Below, piece by piece: positions 8,066 to 13,977 of a DNA stretch of 16,720 nucleotides (position 1 is its first letter; each line of letters starts with the position of its first letter). This stretch comes from an uncultured Oscillospiraceae bacterium. Its GTDB lineage: Bacteria; Bacillota; Clostridia; Oscillospirales; Ruminococcaceae. Location of the stretch: positions 1 through 16,720 of the forward strand of contig CAJTSP010000049.1 of NCBI GenBank assembly GCA_910578965.1, in the 5' to 3' direction. Under the pieces are notes generated by a model. That model did no database searches. It was not told the DNA's origin and saw only the letters and a list, made by a program, of their open reading frames with translations. The position numbers and the translations under genes were made by a program.

Positions 8066-9865
8066 TTAACGTTTCCTGTCTCTCAGCGATTGAATGTACC
8101 GGTCCAGCTCCTGCACGGGCATGCTGGCGGCCTCCCGGCTTTTAGGCTGGCTTTGCTCCATGCGCGAAAGGAACAATTCCACATCCTTTTCGGTCAGCGC
8201 AACATCGGCGTTGCGGGCCAGTAGCTGGCTGAGCTGGCCGATCTCCTGCTCGTCCAGCCGCGAGCCCAATGCCGGCAGGTTGACCAGCCCGCCCTCCTCA
8301 CAGAGCGAAAAGATTGCGCTACACGCCTTTTGCATCTGCGGGTCGATAAACTGCCCGGGGCCCACCCGCGCCTTGACCAGCGGCACCCAATCCGGCTCCC
8401 GCAGCAAAGCGGCCATAAGCTGCTGCTCGGCATACACAACCGCCAGCGCCCGCTCCCCCGCGCCGTAGGGCAGCTTGATCTGGGCGGCGGCCCCCTCCTT
8501 TAGGATGTCCCGCTGCTTTTGGCGCTGGGCCCGGCGGGCGTTTTGGCGCACCGCGCCGTCCAACTGGGAGAGGATGGCGCTTTTGGCCACGTTGGTTTCT
8601 TCGGCCAGCCGGCCTGCGTAGACGTCCCGCTCGGTGGGGGTGACCACCCCGGCCAGCAGGCCGATGGCCTCCCGGATGTAATCCAGCCGGCCGGCGTCGC
8701 TGGCAAGGTCGTGATTTGCCCGCACCCGGCTTAGTCTATACTCCAGCGCGTTGCTGGCCCCGTTTAAGAGCTGGTCGAACCGCTCGGCCCCAAATTTTTT
8801 GATGAACTCGTCCGGGTCCTTGGCGTTTGGGATGTTGAGCACGCTTACCTTGACCGGGCTGTTTGCAAACAGCCCCAGGCTGCGGGCGGTGGCCTTTTGG
8901 CCGGCCTCGTCCGAATCGTAGCAGAGCACCACTTCGTCGGCATATTCGCCCAGCAGCTTGACCTGCTCGGGGGTGAGGGCGGTGCCGCAGGCGGCCACCG
9001 CCGTGTCGAACCCGGCCTGATGCAGGCTGATGACGTCCATATACCCCTCGCAGAGGATATACCGCCGGCTGGCGCTTTTTTTGGCAAGGTTTAAGGCAAA
9101 CATCGCCCGGCTTTTTTTGTACACCAGGGTCTCAGGGCTGTTGACATATTTGGGCTTTGCATCCCCCAGTACCCGGCCCCCAAAGCCGATAATGCCGCCG
9201 CGCAGGTCAAAAATGGGGGTCATCACCCGGTCGTAAAAGGCGTCGTACAGGCTGTTTTTAGCATTGTCGCGGCGGCTTTGCTTGACAAGGCCGGCCGCCA
9301 GCAGCTCATCCTCGGTATAGCCCTTGCCCTTGAGGTGGTGCAGGCAGGCCGAGTAGCCCGCCGGCGCGTACCCCAGCCCAAACCGGCGGATGGTGCTGTC
9401 CGAAAGGCCCCGCCCCCGCCAATAGGCACGCGCGGCGGCGGCCTGCGGGGTATCGGCGTTGAGGCTTTGGTAAAAAAAGCGGGCAGCGTCCCGGTTGGCG
9501 GCCAGGATACGGCCGCGCAGCCGGCCGGTTTCGTCGTTTTCTTCCGGCATAGGCATACCTGCCCGCCCGGCCAAAAACTTGACCGCTTCTACATAATCCA
9601 GATTGTTGATCTTTTTGATAAAGGTAATAACATCGCCGCCCGCACCGCAGCCAAAGCAGTAAAAGCTCTGGGTTTCGGGATATACCACAAAGGACGGCGT
9701 TTTTTCGCTGTGGAACGGGCACAGCCCCGTTTGGGTACGGCCGCGCCTGCGTAGCTGCACATAGCCCGAGACGATCTCGGCAATATCGCTGCGGCGTACA
9801 ACCTCCTGAATGTACTCCTGCGGAATCAGGCCATGTTCCCCCTTTCCGGCACGGGCGCCCGCCAC
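8066..9865 (-). CDS. dnaG: DNA primase
   Basis: Primase that makes RNA primers at the replication fork together with DnaB helicase; 599 residues as drawn. Zinc-binding domain: C49, H52 (CPFH) and C70, C73 (CFGC). TOPRIM catalytic core: CEGYMDV with E273, and the metal-binding CYDSDEAG with D317 and D319. A C-terminal helical region of about 170 residues would be the DnaB-binding part. The first canonical start is GTG at 9865, giving a 36-nt extension over dgt with no clear ribosome-binding site. The conserved part begins only at IPQEYIQEVVRRSDI (14-28). A CTG at 9829 would overlap the dgt TGA as CTGA and has AAAGGGGG 8 nt upstream, so the true start may be there. Function is secure; only the start is open. 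Confidence 0.97.
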   Translation of the reverse strand: MAGARAGKGEHGLIPQEYIQEVVRRSDIAEIVSGYVQLRRRGRTQTGLCPFHSEKTPSFVVYPETQSFYCFGCGAGGDVITFIKKINNLDYVEAVKFLAGRAGMPMPEENDETGRLRGRILAANRDAARFFYQSLNADTPQAAAARAYWRGRGLSDSTIRRFGLGYAPAGYSACLHHLKGKGYTEDELLAAGLVKQSRRDNAKNSLYDAFYDRVMTPIFDLRGGIIGFGGRVLGDAKPKYVNSPETLVYKKSRAMFALNLAKKSASRRYILCEGYMDVISLHQAGFDTAVAACGTALTPEQVKLLGEYADEVVLCYDSDEAGQKATARSLGLFANSPVKVSVLNIPNAKDPDEFIKKFGAERFDQLLNGASNALEYRLSRVRANHDLASDAGRLDYIREAIGLLAGVVTPTERDVYAGRLAEETNVAKSAILSQLDGAVRQNARRAQRQKQRDILKEGAAAQIKLPYGAGERALAVVYAEQQLMAALLREPDWVPLVKARVGPGQFIDPQMQKACSAIFSLCEEGGLVNLPALGSRLDEQEIGQLSQLLARNADVALTEKDVELFLSRMEQSQPKSREAASMPVQELDRYIQSLRDRKR

Positions 9866-10878
9866 CTCTGCGGCACAAACAGCCGCTCAAAAGTACGCAC
9901 GGCAAACTCATCACTCATACCGCTGATATAATCGGTCACGGCGCGGTCTGTGCCCTCCTGGTAAGCGATCCGCAGATAAAAATTGGGCATCAGCTCGGGC
10001 TGGGCCACAAACCGCTCGTAGAGTTCGCCGATCATCTTTTCTACCTTGCCCTCCTCTTTTTTGGCAACCTCGTCTACATACACGGTAGCATACATAAAAT
10101 CCCGCAGCAGGCCAAAGGCCTCTTGTACCTCCGGGCTAAAGGTAAGCGCTGCGGGCTGCGTACCGGCAGCCTGTACCGCCTTTGCATTATGGGCAACAAG
10201 GTCGGTGATGAGGGTGGTGATGCGGGCGGATTTATCCGCCCCCAAAAGGGCAACAGCCTCGGCGGGCAGCGCCCCGGGGCGCAGTATGCCGGCGGCCACG
10301 GCATCCTCGATGTCGTGGTTGATAAAGGCAATGTGGTCGGCATGGCGCACCGCCTGCCCCTCTAAGGTAGCCGGCCAGGCCCCCTTGGTGTGGGTGAGGA
10401 TGCCGTTGCGCACCTCCCAGGTAAGGTTGAGGCCTTGGCCGTCCTTTTCGAGCTTGTCCACCACCCGCAGGCTCTGCCGGTAGTGCTCAAACCCCCAGGG
10501 GGAAAGCTTGTCCAGCGCGCGCTCGCCCGCATGGCCAAAGGGGGTATGCCCCAGGTCGTGCCCGAGGGCGATGGCCTCGGTGAGATCCTCGTTGAGGCGC
10601 AGCGCCCGCGCAATGGTACGGGCAATCTGGCTCACCTCAAGGGTGTGGGTAAGCCGGGTTCGGTAGTGATCCCCCTCCGGCGAGAGGAAAACCTGGGTTT
10701 TCTGCTTAAGCCGCCGGAAGGCTTTGGTGTGGAGGATGCGGTCCCTGTCCCGCTGGTAAACCGGCCGCAGGCCGCAGGGCTCCTCGGGCCGGCGGCGGCC
10801 CCGGCTGTTTTGGCTGAGGGCGGCGCGGGGCGCAAGGGTCTGCCGCTCAACGGCCTCGGTCGTTTCGCGCACGGTCAT
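9826..10878 (-). CDS. dgt: dGTPase-like HD-domain triphosphohydrolase
   Basis: A 350-residue protein of the short dGTP triphosphohydrolase-like class, which hydrolyses dNTPs to the nucleoside and triphosphate and may tune dNTP pools for replication. HD-domain metal ligands are visible: H78 in RLTHTLEV, H107-D108 in GHDLGHTPFGH, and D181 in the ADHIAFINHDIEDAV segment. The basic YQRDRDRILHTKAFRRLKQKT block (41-61) is also typical. ATG at 10878 lies 12 nt after AAAGGAGG. An out-of-frame ATG at 10885 sits closer to that site. The gene is first in an operon with dnaG and rpoD; its end overlaps or abuts the dnaG start. Substrate preference among dNTPs cannot be told from sequence. Confidence 0.92.
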   Translation of the reverse strand: MTVRETTEAVERQTLAPRAALSQNSRGRRRPEEPCGLRPVYQRDRDRILHTKAFRRLKQKTQVFLSPEGDHYRTRLTHTLEVSQIARTIARALRLNEDLTEAIALGHDLGHTPFGHAGERALDKLSPWGFEHYRQSLRVVDKLEKDGQGLNLTWEVRNGILTHTKGAWPATLEGQAVRHADHIAFINHDIEDAVAAGILRPGALPAEAVALLGADKSARITTLITDLVAHNAKAVQAAGTQPAALTFSPEVQEAFGLLRDFMYATVYVDEVAKKEEGKVEKMIGELYERFVAQPELMPNFYLRIAYQEGTDRAVTDYISGMSDEFAVRTFERLFVPQRWRAPVPERGNMA

Positions 10879-10885
10879 GCGGCAT
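10847..10885 (-). other. Possible 12-codon upstream ORF overlapping the dgt start
   Basis: An ATG at 10885 opens a 12-codon frame (MPHDRARNDRGR) ending in TGA at 10847-10849, in a different frame from dgt. The ribosome-binding site AAAGGAGG (10891-10898) is 5 nt from this ATG and 12 nt from the dgt ATG, so ribosomes could choose either. It may be chance in a GC-rich genome. Confidence 0.25.
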
Positions 10886-10929
10886 CCTCTCCTCCTTTTA
10901 CAGCCGGCATCCGGGATTGCTTTGGCACC

Positions 10930-10947
10930 GCCCCGGCAGTCCGGGGC
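10930..10947 (-). promoter_or_regulatory. GC hairpin in the dgt-dnaG-rpoD leader
   Basis: A perfect 7-bp stem (GCCCCGG/CCGGGGC) with the tetraloop ACTG, roughly 10 nt after the predicted transcription start of the operon. No T-run follows, so it is not a terminator. It may protect the 5' end or mark a processing site. Confidence 0.45.
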
Positions 10948-10961
10948 CTAAAACAGAGCCC

Positions 10962-10990
10962 TCTATATTTTATATACGACATTTAAGCAA
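10962..10990 (-). promoter_or_regulatory. Candidate sigma-A promoter of dgt-dnaG-rpoD
   Basis: On the minus strand TTGCTT (10985-10990) is followed after 17 nt by TATAGA (10962-10967), inside a very AT-rich stretch that stands out from the GC-rich surroundings. The predicted start near 10955 gives a leader of about 75 nt before dgt. An overlapping TATAAA offers an alternative -10. The -35 match is modest (three of six). Confidence 0.5.
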
Positions 10991-11001
10991 AAAACACTTT
11001 T

Positions 11002-11030
11002 GATTTTTCTATAAATTTTGGATTTTTCTA
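11002..11030 (-). repeat. Two 10-bp direct repeats upstream of the dgt promoter
   Basis: TAGAAAAATC occurs twice on the minus strand, at 11021-11030 and 11002-11011, separated by nine AT-only-but-one bases. The repeats sit 11 nt upstream of the candidate -35 box. They could be A-tract UP elements or a paired regulator site. The upper copy touches the T-run of the yigZ terminator. Confidence 0.5.
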
Positions 11031-11052
11031 AAAAACAGCCTATACAAAGGCT
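11030..11052 (-). terminator. Rho-independent terminator of yigZ
   Basis: On the minus strand AGCCT pairs with AGGCT around a TTGTAT loop and is followed by G and six Ts, about 20 nt after the yigZ stop. The stem is short (5 bp), but the T-run is good. Confidence 0.6.
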
Positions 11053-11072
11053 TAAACAATCCATATAAGCCC

Positions 11073-11693
11073 TTAAAAGGGGGCAAAAAAAGGGGGCGAC
11101 ACCTCCACCGGGGCGGTTCCGCGGGTAAGTTCGGCAATTTTAGGCAGCAGGGGCTGCTCGGCGCCGGCAGGCAGCAGGGCCGTGAGGGTAACGGCATCGG
11201 CAAACACAGGGGCGTCACATCTTGCGCCCGCGGCCGCCAGCAGCGCCGCGGCCTGCTGGTACAAAGCATAGCTTACCGTGACCTTGAGACGCACGCAGCG
11301 GCGCACCGTGACCACGCTGGCAGCAGCCAGCGCGCCCGCGGCCGCCGCGGTGTAGGCCCGCACCAGACCGCCGGTACCCAGCAGGGTACCGCCAAAATAC
11401 CGTGTAACCACCACGATGCAGTCGGTCAGCCCGGCGTGGCGGATAGCATCCAATACCGGCAGGCCGGCGGTTTTGGCGGGCTCGCCATCGTCAGAATAGC
11501 GCAGCCGCGCACCCTCGCGCAAGCTGTAGGCGTAGACGTTATGGCGGGCGGTACGGTGGGCGGCGCGTACCTCGGCCAGCACAGCCAGCGCCTTTTCTTC
11601 GGTATCGGCAAAGGCGGCAAGGCCGATAAAGCGGCTGCGCTTTTCTTCCAGCTCGGCCGCAGCACGGCCGGATATGGTGCGGTAGCCGTCCAT
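11073..11693 (-). CDS. yigZ: YigZ/IMPACT family protein
   Basis: A 206-residue member of the YigZ/YvyE (IMPACT, UPF0029) family. Eukaryotic IMPACT regulates the Gcn2 pathway; the bacterial role is not settled and may involve ribosomes or RNA. Key blocks are EKRSRFIG (17-24), HNVYAYSLRE (51-60), the signature SDDGEPAKTAGLPVL (67-81) and RYFGGTLLGTGGLVRAY (98-114). The C-terminal domain (about 135-206) has the ferredoxin-like region expected after the signature. ATG at 11693 is chosen because GGGAGGGAG sits just upstream and the family motif starts within 20 residues. A longer form to 11777 would cross the rpmE terminator and is rejected. No good promoter is visible after that terminator, so expression may rely on read-through from rpmE. 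Confidence 0.93.
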   Translation of the reverse strand: MDGYRTISGRAAAELEEKRSRFIGLAAFADTEEKALAVLAEVRAAHRTARHNVYAYSLREGARLRYSDDGEPAKTAGLPVLDAIRHAGLTDCIVVVTRYFGGTLLGTGGLVRAYTAAAAGALAAASVVTVRRCVRLKVTVSYALYQQAAALLAAAGARCDAPVFADAVTLTALLPAGAEQPLLPKIAELTRGTAPVEVSPPFFAPF

Positions 11694-11726
11694 AAGCTCT
11701 CCCTCCCGGCAATGATACAAAACAGC

Positions 11727-11761
11727 AAAAAACGTGGTTTGCAAACAGGCTGCAAACCACG
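11727..11761 (-). terminator. Rho-independent terminator of rpmE
   Basis: A perfect 10-bp stem (CGTGGTTTGC/GCAAACCACG) with a 9-nt loop, followed directly on the minus strand by TTTTTT. It lies about 22 nt after the rpmE stop. One of the clearest terminators in the window. Confidence 0.92.
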
Positions 11762-11783
11762 CTTTGGGTTGGTACAAAGGCGA

Positions 11784-11984
11784 TTACTTCAGGCCAAAAC
11801 GGCGATTGAAACGGTCTACACGGCCGCCGGTGTCCACCAGCTTCTGCTTGCCGGTGTAGAACGGATGGCATTTGGAACAAACCTCAACCCGGATTTCCTT
11901 TTTGGTAGAACGGGTGTGGATGACCTCGCCGCAGGCGCAGGTGATGGTGCAATCCACATACTTGGGATGGATGCCCTCTTTCAT
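11784..11984 (-). CDS. rpmE: 50S ribosomal protein L31, zinc-binding type
   Basis: A 66-residue ribosomal protein that helps bridge the large and small subunits. It begins MKEGIHPKY and carries the four zinc ligands C16, C18, C36 and C39 (CAC and CSKC), so it is the C+ form, which can release zinc and be exchanged for a zinc-free paralogue under zinc limitation in some bacteria. The C-terminal HPFYTGKQ and VDRFNRRF segments are typical of L31. ATG at 11984 has AGAGGTGA (11992-11999) upstream. A longer reading frame to 12086 lies in the structured leader and is rejected. It is transcribed alone, with its own strong promoter, a 135-nt leader and a terminator. Confidence 0.97.
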   Translation of the reverse strand: MKEGIHPKYVDCTITCACGEVIHTRSTKKEIRVEVCSKCHPFYTGKQKLVDTGGRVDRFNRRFGLK

Positions 11985-12120
11985 GCTCTTGTCACCTCTT
12001 TCTGTTTTGGGTAATGACTTTAAGGGGCCATGCGAAACCATGCGCCCATCACAACCTTCAGACAGGAGGCTACCAGCGTGCGCCATCCTGTGCGCACGGA
12101 GCAGCCTGCGGAACGATTGC
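11985..12120 (-). promoter_or_regulatory. Structured rpmE leader, candidate L31 autoregulatory RNA
   Basis: The leader folds on paper into two elements. Stem 1 (12067-12107) is a 7-bp CGTGCGC/GCGCACG helix with an 8-nt loop, stacked through a TC/CTG internal loop on AGGCTGC/GTAGCCT. Stem 2 (12025-12047) is GGGC-CATG/CATG-GCCC with one bulged G. Downstream, GTCA and CC (in GTCATTACC) can pair with the ribosome-binding GGTGAC. L31 leaders bound by L31 are described in several bacterial groups; whether this is one of them is inference. Confidence 0.6.
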
Positions 12121-12126
12121 CATACT

Positions 12127-12156
12127 ACTATAGCACATCTGCCGGGCGGATGTCAA
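12127..12156 (-). promoter_or_regulatory. Strong sigma-A promoter of rpmE
   Basis: TTGACA (12151-12156) is a perfect -35 box, and TATAGT (12127-12132) is a five-of-six -10 box with the extended TGC just before it. Spacing is 18 nt. The predicted start is near 12120. This is the best promoter in the window, as expected for a ribosomal-protein gene. Confidence 0.88.
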
Positions 12157-12188
12157 TTCTCATTTTGCGGTTTGTGCCAGATTTTGGC

Positions 12189-12233
12189 GCGGGGCAAGCC
12201 AAAAGCAGCCCCGCCCTGCACAAAAGGCAGGGC
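12189..12233 (-). other. Two tandem GC hairpins upstream of the rpmE promoter
   Basis: Between the deoC terminator and the rpmE promoter, two 7-bp hairpins sit back to back: GCCCTGC/GCAGGGC (12213-12233) and GCGGGGC/GCCCCGC (12189-12214). They share two bases, so only one can form fully. Neither has a following T-run. They could act as backup termination or 3'-end stabilisers for deoC. The rest of this gap up to 12297 shows nothing else recognisable. Confidence 0.4.
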
Positions 12234-12297
12234 CACATGCCACGCGGGCACAGAGGCCGGGCATCCCCCTGCCGGCGGGTTTGCAAAGGACAAAATC

Positions 12298-12328
12298 AAA
12301 AAGCCCTTTGGGGCGGCCCCTTTACGGG
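12298..12328 (-). terminator. Terminator of the small peptide-deoC unit
   Basis: On the minus strand CCC, an internal loop, GGGG, a 3-nt loop, CCCC, AAA and GGG form a two-part stem followed by CTTTTTGATTTTG, a few bases after the deoC stop. T-run and position fit a Rho-independent terminator. Confidence 0.7.
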
Positions 12329-12333
12329 ACGGC

Positions 12334-12999
12334 TCAATACCCCTCTCCGGCCTCGCCGGCCAGCAGCTTCACGGCGCGGCTGGTACCCAGCCGGTCGGCC
12401 CCCAAAGCGATAAACCGCTCCATATCCTCCACGGTGGATATGCCGCCGGCCGCCTTGATCTTGCAGCGGCCCTTGCAGCAGCGGGCAAAGAGCTCAATGT
12501 CCCGGAAAGTAGCCCCGCCGGACGAAAAGCCGGTGCTGGTTTTGATATAATCGGCCCCGGCCTCGGCCACGATGTCGCACATGAGCTCCTTTTCGGCATC
12601 GGTCAAGAGGCAGGTTTCAATGATAACCTTAAGGGCCTTATCCCCCACCGCCTGATTCACAGCAGCGATCTCGGCACGCACCGCGTCGGCCTCGCCGTTT
12701 TTGAGCCGGCCGATGTTGATGACCATATCTATCTCGGCCGCGCCGTTCTCAACGGCAGTTCTGGCCTCAAACACCTTTGAGGCGGTATCCATTGCGCCAA
12801 GAGGGAAGCCGATGACCGTACACACTGGCACCGCCCCCTTGAGGTATTCGGCCGCCTGGCGGACATAGCAGGTGTTGATGCAGATGGACGCGGTGTGGTT
12901 TTGCACCGCCTCATCGCAGATCCTTTGGACATCCGGCCAGGTAGCCTCGGGCTTTAGAAGAGTATGATCCACCCGTGCGAGGATTTCGGCCTTGGTCAT
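12334..12999 (-). CDS. deoC: Deoxyribose-phosphate aldolase
   Basis: A cytoplasmic class I aldolase of 221 residues that splits 2-deoxyribose 5-phosphate into glyceraldehyde 3-phosphate and acetaldehyde in deoxynucleoside breakdown. The Schiff-base lysine is K153 in YIKTSTGFSSGGAT. The other catalytic residues are D91 in EIDMVINIG and K182 in IKAAGGIST. The N-terminal DHTLLKPEAT block is also typical, and length matches the short DeoC family. ATG at 12999 overlaps the TGA of the upstream 52-residue gene as ATGA, so translation is probably coupled. No other deo genes (phosphorylase, phosphopentomutase, regulator) are nearby, so it is not part of a classical deo operon here. Confidence 0.97.
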   Translation of the reverse strand: MTKAEILARVDHTLLKPEATWPDVQRICDEAVQNHTASICINTCYVRQAAEYLKGAVPVCTVIGFPLGAMDTASKVFEARTAVENGAAEIDMVINIGRLKNGEADAVRAEIAAVNQAVGDKALKVIIETCLLTDAEKELMCDIVAEAGADYIKTSTGFSSGGATFRDIELFARCCKGRCKIKAAGGISTVEDMERFIALGADRLGTSRAVKLLAGEAGEGY

Positions 13000-13154
13000 T
13001 TATACATCGCCTCCAGCTTGCAGTTTTTGCACTGGCGCGCCTTGACCAGCCCGATGACAGAAAAAACGATCGAGGTAACGGATACCGTAGCCCCCACAAT
13101 GCCCAAAATCAGGCCGGTAAGCCGGAACGCAAACCCCTTGACATGCTTTTTCAT
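12996..13154 (-). CDS. Small membrane protein with a C-terminal CxxC, coupled to deoC
   Basis: A 52-residue protein beginning MKKHVKGFAFRLTG. Residues 13-37 form one hydrophobic segment rich in G, I and V, with positive residues on both sides. The tail reads KARQCKNCKLEAMYK, with C42 and C45 in a CxxC that could bind metal or form a disulphide. ATG at 13154 has an excellent ribosome-binding site, AGGGAGGT (13164-13171), and the stop overlaps the deoC start as ATGA. Both facts support a real gene although it is very short. I do not recognise the family; it looks like the small glycine-rich single-span proteins common in Clostridia. Whether it works with DeoC is unknown. Confidence 0.75.
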   Translation of the reverse strand: MKKHVKGFAFRLTGLILGIVGATVSVTSIVFSVIGLVKARQCKNCKLEAMYK

Positions 13155-13182
13155 AACCAAAATACCTCCCTTGTTTATTGTT

Positions 13183-13220
13183 CTTTGGTATGCCGCACCC
13201 CGCCGCAGGATATGCCAAAG
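13183..13220 (-). promoter_or_regulatory. Hairpin between gtrA and the small peptide gene
   Basis: CTTTGGCATA pairs with CATACCAAAG over ten positions (two G-T wobbles) around an 18-nt loop. It is followed by AACAATAAACAAGGGAGG, i.e. no T-run but an unstructured ribosome-binding region. It is either the 3' end of the gtrA message or a leader element of the peptide-deoC unit. No convincing promoter is seen here. Confidence 0.45.
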
Positions 13221-13251
13221 AGCGGGGCATGCTCGCGCGGCAGGGCGCCGC

Positions 13252-13740
13252 TCAGACTTTTTTTTGCTTAAAGATAAACAGCTTGCTGAAGATAAAATTT
13301 AACAGGATTACCACCACATTGCTTGCTACCTTGCAGCCCATGGCCCAAAGGCCGGCCCAAGCGGCGGCATCCAGGCAGCCCAGCGAGCCAACCAGCGCCG
13401 CGGCAACCGGCGGGCCCAGCCGCTCGACCGTGAATACGATAAAAGCCTGGTCAAACACGCCAGTAACTGCGCGCCCCAGCAAAAAGGAACCGAACTCCCT
13501 CACAGCGGCAGCCCCCCGCGTTTTGCTGCGGAACACAAACCGCCGGTTGGTAAAGTAGGCAAACAGGATACAGATCCCCAAATCCAACAGATTTGCACCG
13601 GACGCGGCCATGCCAAGGGCCATAAAAAACGGCAGCAAAAGGATATTGAGCAGGGTGGCCGCAGCACCCCAAAAGAGATAATCCACACCCTCACGGTGGG
13701 CCCTGTAAAGGGCCGAAAGCCGGCCCAAAAGCTGCTGCAT
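13252..13740 (-). CDS. GtrA-family membrane protein
   Basis: A 162-residue protein with four predicted membrane segments (about 20-42, 48-66, 84-106, 130-155), the size and layout of the GtrA family. Members are thought to flip or assist flipping of undecaprenyl-linked sugars used to modify cell-wall or surface polymers. The family motif YFTNRRFVF lies at residues 62-70 after the second span, and a related NFIFSKLFIF closes the fourth. ATG at 13740 is set by AAAGGAG at 13749-13755. The open frame continues upstream to 13953, but that part lies in a leader and a terminator and is rejected. Its partner glycosyltransferase is not next to it. The polysaccharide operon at the left end is a possible but distant connection. 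Confidence 0.88.
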   Translation of the reverse strand: MQQLLGRLSALYRAHREGVDYLFWGAAATLLNILLLPFFMALGMAASGANLLDLGICILFAYFTNRRFVFRSKTRGAAAVREFGSFLLGRAVTGVFDQAFIVFTVERLGPPVAAALVGSLGCLDAAAWAGLWAMGCKVASNVVVILLNFIFSKLFIFKQKKV

Positions 13741-13904
13741 GGCACTCGCTCCTTTCGCAGTGGGGCACAGCCTATCGCTGTGATGGCTGTAATATGCCTT
13801 TTTGCCAAGCTCCGGTTTCGTCCTCATGGGGCCCATACCCGCCAGAGATAGGGTGTTTACGCCCCTAAGTCCCCGTTTCGCCTGTGCAGCTTGCACTCGC
13901 CAAC
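13741..13904 (-). ncRNA. Candidate structured leader RNA upstream of gtrA
   Basis: About 164 nt separate the predicted transcription start from gtrA. On the minus strand it contains a GTGCA/TGCAC hairpin (13884-13896), a TAGGG/CCCTA hairpin with an A-rich loop (13849-13867), two similar single-stranded-looking blocks GCGAAACGG and ACGAAACCGG, and near the 3' end GGC-ACAGCC pairing with GGCTGT-GCC. CGTT/AACG can close the first hairpin into a larger domain. This density of helices and purine-rich joints looks like a structured RNA. The size recalls raiA-type RNAs of Clostridia, but I cannot confirm a family. Confidence 0.5.
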
Positions 13905-13910
13905 GGGCAT

Positions 13911-13939
13911 AGTATACCACTAAAGAGCCGCCCTGAAAA
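13911..13939 (-). promoter_or_regulatory. Candidate sigma-A promoter of the gtrA leader
   Basis: TTTTCA (13934-13939; four of six) and TATACT (13911-13916; five of six) are 17 nt apart. The -35 lies in the loop of the ispH-rpsA terminator hairpin, so the two signals overlap. The predicted start is near 13904. Confidence 0.62.
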
Positions 13940-13950
13940 TAGGGCGGCTC
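13925..13950 (-). terminator. Terminator of ispH-rpsA
   Basis: A perfect 10-bp stem GAGCCGCCCT/AGGGCGGCTC with a 6-nt loop, 27 nt after the stop codon. The T-run after it is short (CTTTAGT), so it may leak into the gtrA leader. Confidence 0.75.
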
Positions 13951-13977
13951 CAAATGCAGGATTAAGCACCGGCGGAC

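Noticed and set aside
11694..11777. 28-residue extension of YigZ
   Set aside because: It runs through the perfect rpmE terminator and lacks family similarity.
13000..13230. 76-codon minus-strand open frame overlapping the small peptide gene
   Set aside because: It competes with the 52-residue frame, which has the ribosome-binding site, a sensible membrane segment and the coupled stop. The 76-codon frame has none of these.
13741..13953. N-terminal extension of GtrA
   Set aside because: The extra 71 codons would cross a terminator and a promoter, and a good ribosome-binding site precedes the ATG at 13740.
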